Source: Oryza sativa Japonica Group (lineage: Eukaryota; Streptophyta; Magnoliopsida; Poales; Poaceae). Taken from it: a DNA stretch of 64,000 nucleotides. The first letter of the stretch is position 1; each line of letters begins with the position of its first letter. The position numbers were made by a program, and so were the translations under genes. Below, one piece after another: positions 22,870 to 33,340 of this stretch. Where the stretch lies: positions 25,656,001-25,720,000 of the forward strand of contig NC_089043.1 in NCBI RefSeq assembly GCF_034140825.1, written 5' to 3'. The notes beneath the pieces were generated by a model that made no database searches, was not told the DNA's origin, and saw nothing but the letters and a program-made list of their open reading frames with translations.

Positions 22870-24136
22870 CAACCTTTCACCATGATCGCTTGCTCTTCTC
22901 CAATATTGTCGGTGATATGGGCCCAGGGGTATGCGAAGTATGGAGAAGTCTCCTTGACGTCCAGCCACGTGGCCCTACATCCTGGCTCTCCAGCCACGCG
23001 GCCCTACATCCTGGCTCTCCCCCCACACCTCGGACGACGCGGAGGCAGCCAGGGGGCCTCGGGGCGCCACGTCACACCCCTCGGGGCACTCGCGCTGCCT
23101 CGGCCCGAGGCCCTCGCCCAACCGCCACGTGGCGGGGGGGGGTGAGTGGGGCGGAGACCCAGGCTGAACCGTCATCAATACGCAGCGCCCCAACCATCCC
23201 TCACCGCGTTTAATGTGGTAAGGGCGGACGTGCGGCGCTGCCCGATTGACCCACGTCAATCGGGGCGTGACCGGACTGTGAACGGCCTGTCGCCAGTCAC
23301 GTCCGATCGGACGGGCGGAGGTGCCCCCATGTTCCGCCCTGTACTTGGCGGAGTGGGGGCAGGTATGCCCCGTCCCATCAAAGCATCATCTGAAGCCCCC
23401 TCCACGTGAGATGGACCGCTAAAAGTCTCCCTTCATTTAAAGGGGAATGACAAGGGTGTCCCCCGTGTCAGGCAGAGGGCAGCGCTGGGCCCCACTCGTG
23501 GACGGACGACTGCTTAGCTTCCGGGCGAAGGCACGAATGGTGGTCCGATCCAAGCGGAGTAGGTGCCCCCCCCCCCCCCCCCCCGTGAAGGAGTAGGTAG
23601 TGGCGGTACATGTGGTATCCCCTTGAACTATGAAAGGAGGACCTTGCCCACCGAAAAAAGGGACAATAGTCAGTTAGCCTAAACCTCAGGGGAAGAAGAG
23701 CGAGAGTGCTCCCTGGAATTTAGGAACCTTTATAGCACCCAACCAGAAATCCCACGCAGAGGAATAGGGTATTACGCTCCATAGCGGCCCGAACCTGTAT
23801 AATCCTGGCTCTCGCGTGCGGTCTCGGAAGACTCTAGGCGGATACACGATCCCGATTAGCGCGCCCATTCCCCCGGCCGAACTCACAAAAAGGGGATCTC
23901 TCGATCACCCGCTAGAGAGGATCGTTCCTCGACAAATATGATCATACCCTTGCGCGTTATTGGCAATTAACCTCCCCCGTCTTGCCTCCACTCACACGTC
24001 TCCTGTTGCGGTGGCACCTTTCCCAGCAGCAACAGGAGACGTGTCAGTGGAGGCAAAACGGGGGAGGTTAATTGCCAATAACGCGCAAGGGTATGATCAT
24101 ATTGGAGGAGAGCGAGCGATCATGGTGAAAGGTTGC
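22870..24136. repeat. Long palindromic (foldback) element split by a solo LTR
   Basis: The left arm is 22870-22906 plus 23940-24009 (107 bp). A 19-bp loop follows (24010-24028), then the right arm 24029-24136 (108 bp). The arms are inverted copies with only about five mismatches by eye, sharing CCTTGCGCGTTATTGGCAAT and CAACCTTTCACCATGATCGC. Removing the solo LTR and one copy of its 5-bp duplication restores a continuous arm. The element is non-coding and of unknown family; no target duplication of its own was found. Confidence 0.8.
22907..23934. mobile_element. Solo LTR of an LTR retrotransposon (fossil), 1,028 bp
   Basis: Starts TGTCGGTGATATGGG and ends CCTCGACA (TG...CA), with a 5-bp target duplication AATAT on both sides (22902-22906, 23935-23939). 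No internal region is present, so this is a solo LTR left by recombination. It is GC-rich, with a C19 tract. Probably Gypsy type, judged only from style. It is younger than the foldback element it interrupts. Confidence 0.85.
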
Positions 24137-24338
24137 AAACGAGAGTGTCGACGTCCCATGGGCATGACCGCCTCCAGACCCACCTGTTGTACTATGTGCA
24201 ATTCTTGACGACACGATAAAAATCTACTACAAACCCTAAAAAATGTACATTGTTGTCGTGGAAGATATGATCCGTTGATTCTACATCTGTTTCTACTAGA
24301 TAATAATCATAGGACAATCAAGAATAAACTTGATGTCG

Positions 24339-24458
24339 CGAAAGGGCCTGTAACCTAGTGGTTACAAGAGCTTCAGTAGCACCTGACTTCGTCAATCTCT
24401 CCAGAATTTGCCGGCTCAGTCTTCGAAGATGCTCATAGGGGTAGAATTGTCAAAAAAA
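24339..24458 (+). mobile_element. tRNA-derived SINE, Au-like, about 120 bp
   Basis: Flanked by a perfect 19-bp duplication AAGAATAAACTTGATGTCG (24320-24338, 24459-24477). The head GGGCCTGTAACCTAGTGGTT carries an A-box-like promoter. The tail contains GCTCATAGGGGTAGAATTGT and ends in an A-run. This layout fits a plant SINE; the Au-like label is from memory of that tail motif. Confidence 0.75.
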
Positions 24459-24478
24459 AAGAATAAACTTGATGTCGA

Positions 24479-25080
24479 ATAATTAAAAATAAAGTGTAAA
24501 CGTGTTGAGAATCGAAATACGAGAACCCGGAGGGTTAAAACCATGTATCCCTACCCTACCACTACCCCGGAGTTATCTCATTAAGACAATAATTTTCTTT
24601 TCGAGAATACGCACGAGACAACAACGACTTCCCTAGGATACACTCCTCCTGTCCTGCATGGCTGCACTGCTTAACCAATCTCGCAACTGCTAAATTGTTG
24701 TTACCGAAGTAATTTTGTTGAGCCAACTCGCAGAGAGCATGGTTCGAGCGAGTACAATGAGCATGCAGTCTTTGGGTTACCATCTGAGAGGCAATTGACA
24801 TGCCCAAACAGATTTTCGTTTCCTGCTGAATACCAAACGCCATGTTTTCTTGGCAAAGAGCAAACAAAATGCCATAATTCAAGTGGGGTTTCAGTATCAG
24901 TTGACAGGTGGCGATGCTCATTGCGCAACATCGCTTTTTTAATTGCTTTCAGAGGAGAGGCAATAAAAGATTGCTCGACCACTGCAGCAAAAATCTCTCA
25001 ATAGAGACCCTACTGCTAGAAATCGGTACTAGCTATATGTGCGCTTTGTGCTGCCGACAAGTGCAAAACCATCACATTTT
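24479..25080. other. Spacer with an unassigned minus-strand open frame
   Basis: A 119-codon frame (24562-24921) and an overlapping 93-codon frame (24701-24982) lie on the minus strand. Neither has a recognisable domain, splice-site logic or start context. It may be a decayed retroposon, since its 3' end on the minus strand reads TTCTCGAAAAGAAAA. I cannot support a gene. Confidence 0.4.
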
Positions 25081-25087
25081 TCTGAAG

Positions 25088-25420
25088 AACAGGAGATGTT
25101 TATCTGCAAAATCAAATAACCACAGGAAGCAAAAAGAAAAAAGAAAAAAAAGGAAAAAAAGGAGATGTTTATGTCCAAAATCAAATAACCAGAGAAAACA
25201 ACCCAAAAATTGGAGATATTTATGTGCAAAATGAAATAATCAGGAGGAAGCAAATAAAGGAAGATGTTTACGTACGAAATGAAATAACCAGGAAAAAAAA
25301 TGGAGATGTTTATGTGCAAAAACTGAAATAAGGAAGACGAAGCAACAAAATAGATGGAGATGTTAGAGATGTTTATGTACAAAAACTGAAATAAGGAAGA
25401 CGAAGCAACGAAAAAAATAA
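25088..25420. repeat. Diverged A-rich tandem repeat
   Basis: About six degenerate units of roughly 45-65 bp are built around GGAGATGTTTATGTGCAAAA followed by ATGAAATAACCAGGAAG-like sequence. Units start near 25090, 25160, 25211, 25260, 25302 and 25362. It is purine-rich on the plus strand, with no coding signal. It lies about 80 bp from the tRNA gene. Confidence 0.65.
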
Positions 25421-25498
25421 GGAGGAAGAAAAAGAAAGAGAAAAAAAAAGAGAGGACGAAGAAAAAGAAAGGAGAGAGATATGTAAGGCGAAGCAACA

Positions 25499-25503
25499 AA
25501 AAA
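25499..25503 (-). terminator. RNA polymerase III terminator of tRNA-Pro
   Basis: Five A on the plus strand, read as TTTTT on the minus strand, begin two bases beyond the tRNA discriminator. That is the expected place and form for a Pol III stop. Confidence 0.8.
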
Positions 25504-25504
25504 G

Positions 25505-25576
25505 GGGGCGTTCCGAGAATCGAACTCGGGACCTCTCGCACCCAAAGCGAGAATCATACCACTAGACCAAACGCCC
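25505..25576 (-). tRNA. trnP-UGG: tRNA-Pro (anticodon UGG)
   Basis: Read on the minus strand, a 72-nt cloverleaf begins GGGCGTTTGGTCTAGTGGTA. The acceptor stem GGGCGTT pairs with AACGCCC. The anticodon stem TCTCGC/GCGAGA encloses the loop TTTGGGT, giving anticodon TGG. The T arm has GGTTCGA-type GAGTTCGATTC. The internal A and B boxes look intact and there is no intron. It is a nuclear-type gene about 250 bp upstream of the MCM10 start, on the opposite strand. Confidence 0.96.
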
Positions 25577-25825
25577 TTTCATGCCAATATTTATAAATAG
25601 TTTTATAAATCCTATAAACAAAACTTTTCAACTTTTTCCCTCCAAAACTTCTCACTTGCTCCTGCCGAAATCCCCCCCTTTCCCTCCAATTCCCCTCCTC
25701 CTCCTCTCCTCTTCCTCTTCCTATTCCCATCTCTCTCTGCATTTCTCGATCTGATTCCTGTGCGCAATCGGCAGCGCGCGGATTCCAGTGGTGCTCCTCC
25801 ACGCCTCGCCGCTGCATCTCCACCC

Positions 25826-28415
25826 ATGGCGACCGCCGCCGCCGCCGACGACCTGGACCTCCTCCTCTCCCTTGACGCGGACGGCGGCGAGGCCGTCCTC
25901 GAGACCCCTCCCTCCTCCCCGCGCCGCGACGCCGCCACCGCCGCGGCCTTCACCCCTCCCAGGGCGGTGCGCCCCGGCGGCACCGACATGTCCGTGTTCC
26001 GTGACGCCGTCAAGGACTACCTCGACGCCACCCCCGCCGCCGTCGCAACCTCTCTCCCCAAGGGGAAGAGGCCCCCCAAGTCCACCGAGACCATCGTCGA
26101 CGCCCACTCCGGCCTCCGCATCAGGAGCCTGACGGCGTCGCCGCTCGAGATCACCAACCGCTTCGCCGACATTCGGTTCGTCCGCATCTCCGCCATCAGG
26201 TAAGGATTCAGGCTCACCCCGCCGCCTTGTTTGCATCGCTGGGTTGTTTGTGTTTGTGTTTGCGCCGCTCTAATCGATTGGTGCGCAGGAACCTCGCCGG
26301 GGGCGACAGCTTCTCCGGCTGCTGGGCGACGGCGGGGGTGGTGCTCGACAAGGGCGCGCCGCGGGTGAGCGCGCAGGGGAAGGAGTACAGCATCTGGAAG
26401 ATGGGCGCGCTCGACGACGCCGACGTGTCGGTGTTCCTCTTCGGGGACGCCCACGCGCACCACTCCGGCGCCGCCGTCGGCGCCGTGTTCGCGCTGTTCA
26501 ACGGCAATGTCCGCATGGACAACGGGGTACCTGATTTCTCCATTTTGCATTTCTCATCAGGGTTGATTTGTGCTCATCAGAGTGATGCTGATTTGGGTGT
26601 TCTTGCAGGGGAGAGGGTTCTCGGTGAGCGTCGCCTCCGTAGGGCAGATGATGAAGATGGGAGTCTCCGCGGATTTCGGGATCTGCAAGGGGAAGAGGAA
26701 AGATGGGATGGGCTGCACCATGGCCATAAACAAGTATGCATTTCCTCTGCAACGATGAGAACTTTGTTTCAAAACTTAACCTGTTGGGTTGTATCTGCTT
26801 AAGATGTGAAATATCTTTCTGGGCAAGGTATTAACAAAAATCTAATATGCACTGATGCCGATATTAAGCTAATTTCAGTTTGCCTGGGTGGATTATGTTC
26901 TGGATATTTCAGATACATTTTCAACCATGAAAGCAAATTGTAACTGAACACCAATTTTATCATAGATCTTAAGATTCGCATTTACATGTGGTTGTACTTA
27001 GATAACTAAAGTTTTACACCTGGTCACAAAAAGAAATAATTTCACAGCATTTCTTTTTGTGTGATATCTGAACCAAAAATCAGATGAATCTGCTTGGTTT
27101 TCATGGATGTATCTATGGGCCTCTACTGAATATTCTCTGTACATTTTCAGGCGTAAAGGATCATACTGCAAATTTCATTCATCGGTAAGGACGGAAGTTG
27201 TGATTTCCAGCATTTTGCAACTCAAAATAGATTAATTTCACATGACGCATCTCGCTTATTTCCTATTGGCAGAAATCCTCACAGAAGTACTCTACTGGCA
27301 GGGTAGAGCTTAAGGGCGGGTAAGTGAATTAGTGAACCCCCAAAGGGATCTTCTATATTTCCCCTTGATATAGTTTTAAGATATCTTTGTTGAACTTTGC
27401 ATGCTATATCTTTCAGAAACTTCAAATTTGCTTCAAAACTTCGTTCAGAAGGGATTTACATGGTCAATCCCCTAGAACGATCCAATTCAAGAAACCCATT
27501 ACAACCAGTAAAAGTGATGTCAATAGATGGGTTAAAAAGGGCTTTGAGGTATGAAATACTATCCCAGCTGCCATCTTTGCATATTGTTCTGTTCACATTT
27601 CATGTTCTTTCCTGACAAAAGTCAACTTCAATAGCGAATGAAACAGTGTTGAAATATGGAAATGATTGTATTACAGTTGTCCTGCTAGATAAAGTAAGCA
27701 CATACTTCATTTGTAGTCAAATCTTTTTGGAGGTCATGTGTGGCATGAAATGGTATGTAAATTGAACTGTCCTAGGAAATGATTTTTGGCTTGTGACACC
27801 TAGATTCCTAGAAGAATCCCCAAATGAATGGCAGCTTAGAATTACCATGCTAAATAGTTTATGTATTAATTCTTATTTTGTTTTGCAGTAATGCAGATAG
27901 AGTGACTGCTAAGAGCCAGTCACAGGGTATAAGGTTCCTTTCCCATGTTACAGGTACAAAGCTACGTTTCCCCTTCCATTCCAGTGGGCGTAATAATTTA
28001 ACGAAAGTAGCACCAACTTAACGAAAGAAAAATGTTATGATTGCTTTGCATTCAGAACTGATTTTCTTCTGCATTGATCAGGTAATATAGAATCAAATTT
28101 GTCCAGCAATGGTTCCACCAATCCACAGACATCAAGGTTCAGCTCAAACAAAAGGTTTGTGTCAAAACTATATGTCGCTTGGTTTGCTTACTGTAGTCTT
28201 TATGTCCCACTCTATCAACCAATGACATTTAAACTGAGCAAGCTTCACTTACATGTAGGTCCACATCTTGTAGCACCAAATCAATGCCCAAACCGGGATT
28301 ACAAAAGCAAGAGCAAGATAACAAGAAAATGAAGATGACATGCCCTCCAAAGAAAACGATTGAGCTTGATGACGTCAGCTCGGACGATGAGATCAGTATA
28401 GTGCTAAGACGCTGA
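25826..28415 (+). CDS. MCM10: Minichromosome maintenance protein 10 (MCM10), DNA replication initiation
   Basis: Nuclear replication factor that binds ssDNA and the CMG helicase and helps load DNA polymerase alpha. Exons: 25826-26199, 26289-26526, 26609-26733, 27151-27184, 27273-27319, 27417-27548, 27889-27953, 28082-28154 and 28259-28415. They encode 414 residues. The N-terminus is acidic and disordered. The OB-fold covers about 110-215 (ITNRFADIRFVRISAI, EYSIWKMGALDD). A CCCH zinc finger follows with C230, C240, C252 and H255 (GICKGKRKDGMGC, GSYCKFHS). The family's KFASKLRSEGIYMVNP segment is present. Plant MCM10 lacks the long C-terminal half of animal proteins. The end of the last exon is tandemly duplicated; the stop used lies in the first copy. 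An open frame extends upstream of the ATG, but CACCCATGG is the better start. Confidence 0.9.
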
Positions 28416-28520
28416 TAGCGTAGTTTCATTGCCCTCCAAAGAAAACAATTGAGCTTGATGATGTCAGCTCGGACGATGCGATCAGAATAGTTGCTGAGAC
28501 GCTGATAGCGTAGTTTCACT
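28341..28520 (+). repeat. Tandem duplication of the MCM10 C-terminal coding segment, unit about 89 bp
   Basis: Unit 1 begins at 28341 and unit 2 at 28430, both with TGCCCTCCAAAGAAAAC. Both run through GAGCTTGATGA-GTCAGCTCGGACGATG to GACGCTGATAGCGTAGTTTCA. Unit 1 holds the stop codon in use (28413-28415). Unit 2 has one extra base near its end, so its frame reads on to a TAG at GCGTAG. The units are about 93% identical by eye. Confidence 0.9.
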
Positions 28521-28521
28521 G

Positions 28522-29536
28522 CCGAGTGGTATACAGTGGATCACACTGGCTGTACATGTAGTCAAGCAACAAATTATTAAACATAGGCATTTTGTAAGGT
28601 CCTTGTAGAACCATGTGATGCAGCCAGCAGCCATCTTTCTCAACATGGAGACATGGTTTTACTGAATATTTGTGTACAATTGTTTGAGAAGGAATCATCT
28701 GAAAGCTCTTGTCAATACAATTTTGTACAATTGTATGAGAAGGAATCATCTGAAAGCTCTTGTCAATACAATTTGTTGGATGACATGGTATTGTGTACGT
28801 ACAATTGTAAACATAACAGGAATCATTGGAAACATCTTCTGTACTCCAAGACAGACTTGACCAGAAGAAGCAGAGACTTGACCAAAAGAAATCTCTTCTG
28901 TAGGGCTTACCAAAATTTTGATAATTACAATAGTATCAAATTAATGTTTGGTTTACTACCAATGGTATCAAATTCTACGCAAAATTCTACGCAAAAATTG
29001 ACTCAAAACCAAACACCCATAGCACAACCACATCCTCAGGAGCTCAGTCCCAAATCACAGCATTCCATCTTGGTAACCCACCTGGAGCCCATAAGCATTT
29101 TACCTGAAGCTCAACCGGGGAGCTCTGTCCCAAACCACAGCATGCCATCTTGGTAACCCACCTGGAGCACAGAAGCATTACCTGAATCTCAACCGGGGCA
29201 TCAGCATCAGTGCATCACCTAGTTCGGAACAAAACACCAAGGCAACAAGGGAGGCAGCACAAAATTACCAGAAAGCAGAATAAGCAGAACAACCAGCAAT
29301 CATTTCCTTCTCGCTCCAGAGTGCACAAAACAGAACGGAGTCAGCTAAATAGTCTGCTCTCCCAACCAACTAACGACGAACTAACCCTAATTACAACTTT
29401 CTTAAAGACAGTTCAAGCAGAGAGTTCATAGCTGCTCCAGGATCAACTTCTCGACATGACGCGCTTCCCCTTCCTTGCTGGTCATTCGCATGAGATGGTT
29501 GTTGCTTTTTTTTTGGGGGGGGGGGGGGGGGGGTCT
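28522..29536. repeat. Convergent MCM10/SKP1 spacer with further short tandem duplications
   Basis: Two more local duplications lie here. A 51-bp unit at about 28675-28776 has AGAAGGAATCATCTGAAAGC twice. A unit of roughly 80 bp at about 29039-29195 has CACAGCAT-CCATCTTGGTAA and ACCCACCTGGAGC twice. The left part is probably MCM10 3' untranslated sequence and the right part SKP1 3' untranslated sequence. No gene seen. Confidence 0.7.
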
Positions 29537-31831
29537 TCATTCGAAGGCCCACTGGTTCTCCCTCCTCACCTCCTCTTCTTCCTCGGGGGTGAAGTCATTC
29601 TTGATGTTGAAGGTCTTGCGGATCTCCTCTGGTGTCTTCCCCTTGATCATGTCAGCCACGGTCTGGCAGGTCAGATCCAGCAGTCCCTTGATGTTGAGGT
29701 AGTTTGCAGCCTGAAACACAAACATGCACATGAATCTAATCGACTTTGTACATGAATGATAAAAAACAATATACATGGATACAACAGAAGCATGAGACAA
29801 TCATCCAGCAGCTGCATGATGGGTAGGAGCAGTGTTCATAATTTAGTGAATTATCAAGATACAGAATGTAGAATGGCTATTGCACTAAGCAAGTTTAGGT
29901 GTTCCCTTGCTACTCTACATACTCTATACCATGTCTGATCAGCACAATGCACACTGGTTAGTGGCAAGAAAACATGTAAAGCCAAGCTGAGAACTGAAGA
30001 ATTCCAATACAACACAGAAGATTATTAACAACAAATGGATAATCAAGAACGAACAGATAATCAAGACAGAACGATTGTTTCGTACATAAGTTAGGAAATC
30101 GATGACATACTACCAATGAAAATACGCCACTGTAAGCCAATAACATGCACATAGATTTTTATATCAACTCAACTATCACTACTCAAAGCATTGCATTCCA
30201 TGATGAAGAAAATACCAAATGCTATTTTTTTAAGGTTAGATTATCTCATGCCTTCTTGCCCCATGGAACGAGCATGAAAAAATAACACCTCCATTATAGG
30301 CCACAACAGACATCAGTTAAACCATTTTACAAATATCTTAACTAGACATTTCAAAACTATTTGGATACTGACTAGAGCATCCCAAAGAATCCTAAGACAT
30401 GTCCACAACAAATATATGCACCAAACAACTAACAAGAAATACACACAAAATAAGCACCATTCAACCAGCTTGTACTTGCATTAACATCTTTTAATATTTC
30501 GCTTCAAGGCTTCTAATACAAGCACATCAGAATCTCCAGTCATGCATCACAATCACCAGTCATGCTGTTAGCAGTCAACAAATTATTAAAACTCTCTTGA
30601 ATTTAAAATATTAAACCACAGCCATCTGATTGTACAAATTAAAAAATGTGAATACAGTGAAACCTCAACAAGCTACAAATTCTGAACCCATAACACCAAA
30701 ACAGATTAACAGATTAAGATAACCAGTTCTGTGATCCTAGAAACTGACTATGGCCCTGCAAAACGATTAGCAGACAGCAAAGCCATCAAAATACCACCTA
30801 ATCAGTCACAGCCTCCTATAACACAACAAATAAAATGATCCCATCATAAAGAAATTATAATCTCTCTACACCTCCTACATAGGTAGTAAAATAATTTCAC
30901 ACTAGGCACATGAGTGAAGCAATGAGGATCAGGTTGAATATGAAACATGGAGATGATAACACTTGATGGCCTACAATACCACTTTATATAATAAAAAAAA
31001 AGTGTGTTCGAAATACAGGTCTCTACTCTCTAGCCAATGATGCCTGAAGAACCTACCACATTCATAAACAATTCACAACACCCAAACCCCCAACTAACTG
31101 AACTAATCCTAAACCACAATGACCCTCCTAAACTGAAACACCGGTAGCATCACATAATTTTTTTATAAGTCAGAGCAAGAAAGCCAATCTACCTCCAAAA
31201 GTATCCTTGTTTTCTTTTCTCTTTTTAATTTCAGAAGGACTGAATTTCCAATCTACTATCCAGCAACCAGATCATCACCCATCGATGGAGGCGCATAATC
31301 ACAAACCACAATTTAACAATCATCACAAAGGGCCAAAACTTCCAATCTACTATCAACAGAGGCGCATAACCACAACAGACGCACAATCAAACAATCATCA
31401 CACAGTTCATGGAGATGAAACATGAGCAGAAGAAAAACAAAGGGGGGGAGCGCGCGGGGCGGGAGGCATGTTCTCACCAGGATGAGATCGAAGAGGGTGG
31501 ACTGGTCGACCTTGACGAACTCGGCGTCGAACGTCTTGAGCTCGTCCTCGACGGCCTTGTTGGCCTCCACGGCGGCGGGGGCGGGGGCGTCGCCGTCGGC
31601 GGCGGCGGCCGCCCCGCCGCGCGCCTCGACGTGCTTGCTGCAGTACTCGATTACCTTGGAGAGGATCTTGGCGGAGACGTTGGGGAGCGGGATGCCGGTG
31701 TCGGCGCACTTGTCCTCGATCATGTGGCGGATGGTCTGGGACTCCATGGCCACGGCCTCCGCGACCTCGAACACCTGGCCCTCGCAGCTGCGGAGGGTGA
31801 TCATCGCCTTCGTCTCCGCCTCGGCCGCCAT
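29537..31831 (-). CDS. OSK20: SKP1-like SCF ubiquitin ligase adaptor
   Basis: Links CUL1 to F-box proteins in SCF E3 ligases, in nucleus and cytosol. Two exons on the minus strand: 31478-31831 and 29537-29710, separated by a 1,767-bp intron. They encode 175 residues. The N-terminal BTB/POZ-type Skp1 domain is at about 7-70 ([38 protein letters not shown]). An Ala/Asp-rich linker lies at about 73-88. The conserved [20 protein letters not shown] follows. The C-terminal F-box-binding half reads [35 protein letters not shown] and ENQWAFE to the stop. An in-frame ATG 93 bp upstream lies beside the putative TATA and is unlikely to be used. Just past the stop the mRNA would carry 19 C. The symbol is recalled for the rice locus, not searched. 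Confidence 0.94.
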
Positions 31832-31925
31832 CGGATCGACGAGAGAACAAACCCTAGAAAGCGATGGAATAGATTGGGATTGGGGGTGGGTTTCTTCCTC
31901 GGGGTCCAAGAGGGGCTTTGCCATT

Positions 31926-31937
31926 GCCTTTTTATGG
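31926..31937 (-). promoter_or_regulatory. TATA-like box (CCATAAAAAGGC) of the SKP1 gene
   Basis: Read on the minus strand, CATAAAAAGG lies about 95 bp upstream of the SKP1 ATG, a normal distance for a short leader. The transposon at 31951-32777 starts only 13 bp further upstream, so everything beyond the core promoter is transposon DNA. Confidence 0.5.
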
Positions 31938-31950
31938 GCGGAATCGGGGA

Positions 31951-32777
31951 GAAAATTGACATTGTGCCATTCTCAAAAGTGGGTTTCGTCCAAATGCCAC
32001 GCTGGGAGTGGGCTTTATTAAAATGTCACTTTCAATCGAAGACTACACGCTATAATGCCCGAACGGACAAAAATACCCCTGTTACTACCTTCTTCCACCT
32101 CTGACAAGGGATGCCTCGCCGGCTCGCCTCTGCCACGCCCACCTCATCCGCCTCCACCTCCGCTCCCCTTCCTCCCTGACAACCCCCGCCTCGTCCGCCT
32201 CCACCTCCGCACCACTTCCTCCCCGCCTCGACCGTCCCCAACCGACGACCCCGTGGTCACGCTCCACGCCATCCGCGCCACCGACGCCGACGTCGGCGGT
32301 CTCCGTCTTTCGTGCCAACCCGCCGTCCTAGCCACTCCCGTTCTTCCAGACGGCGGAGGCGCACCCGCACGGCGGAGTCGTTGGTGGGCATGGCCATGGC
32401 GAAGGCGCGGCGCGGTGGTCATCGGAGGTGCAGGCGACGGCGGCGGTGGCCGGGACGGGTGCGGGGGCTCGCGGAGGGCGGGGCTGGGATGGGGGCGGAT
32501 GGGAGGGGGCACGGGGAGGGGAGCCATGGGAGGGGTCCCCGCAGGGGCCTGTGGCCTGTGGTTCTCCATGGAGGAGAGCTCGCGCGAAGGCAGATGGTGG
32601 CCGCCGGCGAGAGCTGATGGTGATGGAGGGAGGAAGAAGATGAGAGGAGGGTAATTTGGTCCGAGATAGTATTTTAGCGTGTAACCATGTGTTGAAAGTG
32701 GCATTTTAACGAAGCCCACTTCCAGCATGGCATTTGGGCGAAACCCACTTTTTGAGGATGGCACAATATCAATTTTC
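31951..32777. mobile_element. Non-autonomous DNA transposon with ~110-bp inverted ends, 827 bp
   Basis: The left end (31951-32060) and the inverted right end (32660-32777) align throughout. They share GAAAATTGA-ATTGTGCCAT, AAGTGGGTTTCG-CCAAATG and TTAAAATG-CACTTTCAA. The GC-rich interior (32090-32650) has proline/arginine-rich open frames on both strands without a recognisable family; it may be captured DNA. Long terminal repeats suggest a Mutator-like element, but I saw no clear 9-bp target duplication. No transposase. Confidence 0.75.
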
Positions 32778-33240
32778 TAGAGGGGGAGGGGAAGGGTCTA
32801 GAAGCGGCGGTTTCGGTTCAGACGCCTCGTACTCGTACACACCAAGAAATCGATTATTTCTTTTTTCTTTCTTTCTTTCTTTTTTTTTTTGCGCGCGTGT
32901 GTTAATCCCTTGTCTGATAATTTTCCCTGGCATATTTCTAAATCTGAATATTTTAATTTTAATAGTCATATTTTAATCCAACCACCTATCATCTTAATAA
33001 CTTTCTTAGATTTAATGCGTGACTCTTCATTTTTTCCATACAAGGTTAGCTACATGGGTATCGACAAATATAAATATTAATGAATCGCTTGTTTACGAGA
33101 AATAACTAATAGTAGCATGTTTAAATGGATGATAAGTAGAATTACTTATCCTTGGTTATTATGCCAAGATGAAATATGACAATCAAAAATAGATTGAGAA
33201 AGTACTACCATGTGGCTTATGTCATTGACACTTTCTGCTC

Positions 33241-33330
33241 TAGAAAAAAAATCCTAAGGATGTATCTAGATACTGTGCATGTTTAGATACATATTTAGGA
33301 TTGGACTTTTTTAGACGAAGGGAGTAGACC
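33241..33330. mobile_element. Small Stowaway-like remnant
   Basis: A short imperfect inverted repeat: AAATCCTAAGGATGTATCTAG at the left pairs with TTTAGATACATATTTAGGATT at the right. It ends GACGAAGGGAGTA, like a Stowaway terminus. About 90 bp, with no coding content. Confidence 0.45.
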
Positions 33331-33340
33331 CGTTAGTTTA

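Noticed and set aside
24562-24982. Minus-strand open frames of 119 and 93 codons
   Set aside because: No domain, no splice continuity and mid-GC composition. More likely decayed repeat DNA than a gene.
31313-31924. Longer SKP1 start at an upstream in-frame ATG
   Set aside because: It would begin essentially at the TATA-like box and adds a non-conserved leader. The family N-terminus starts close to 31831.
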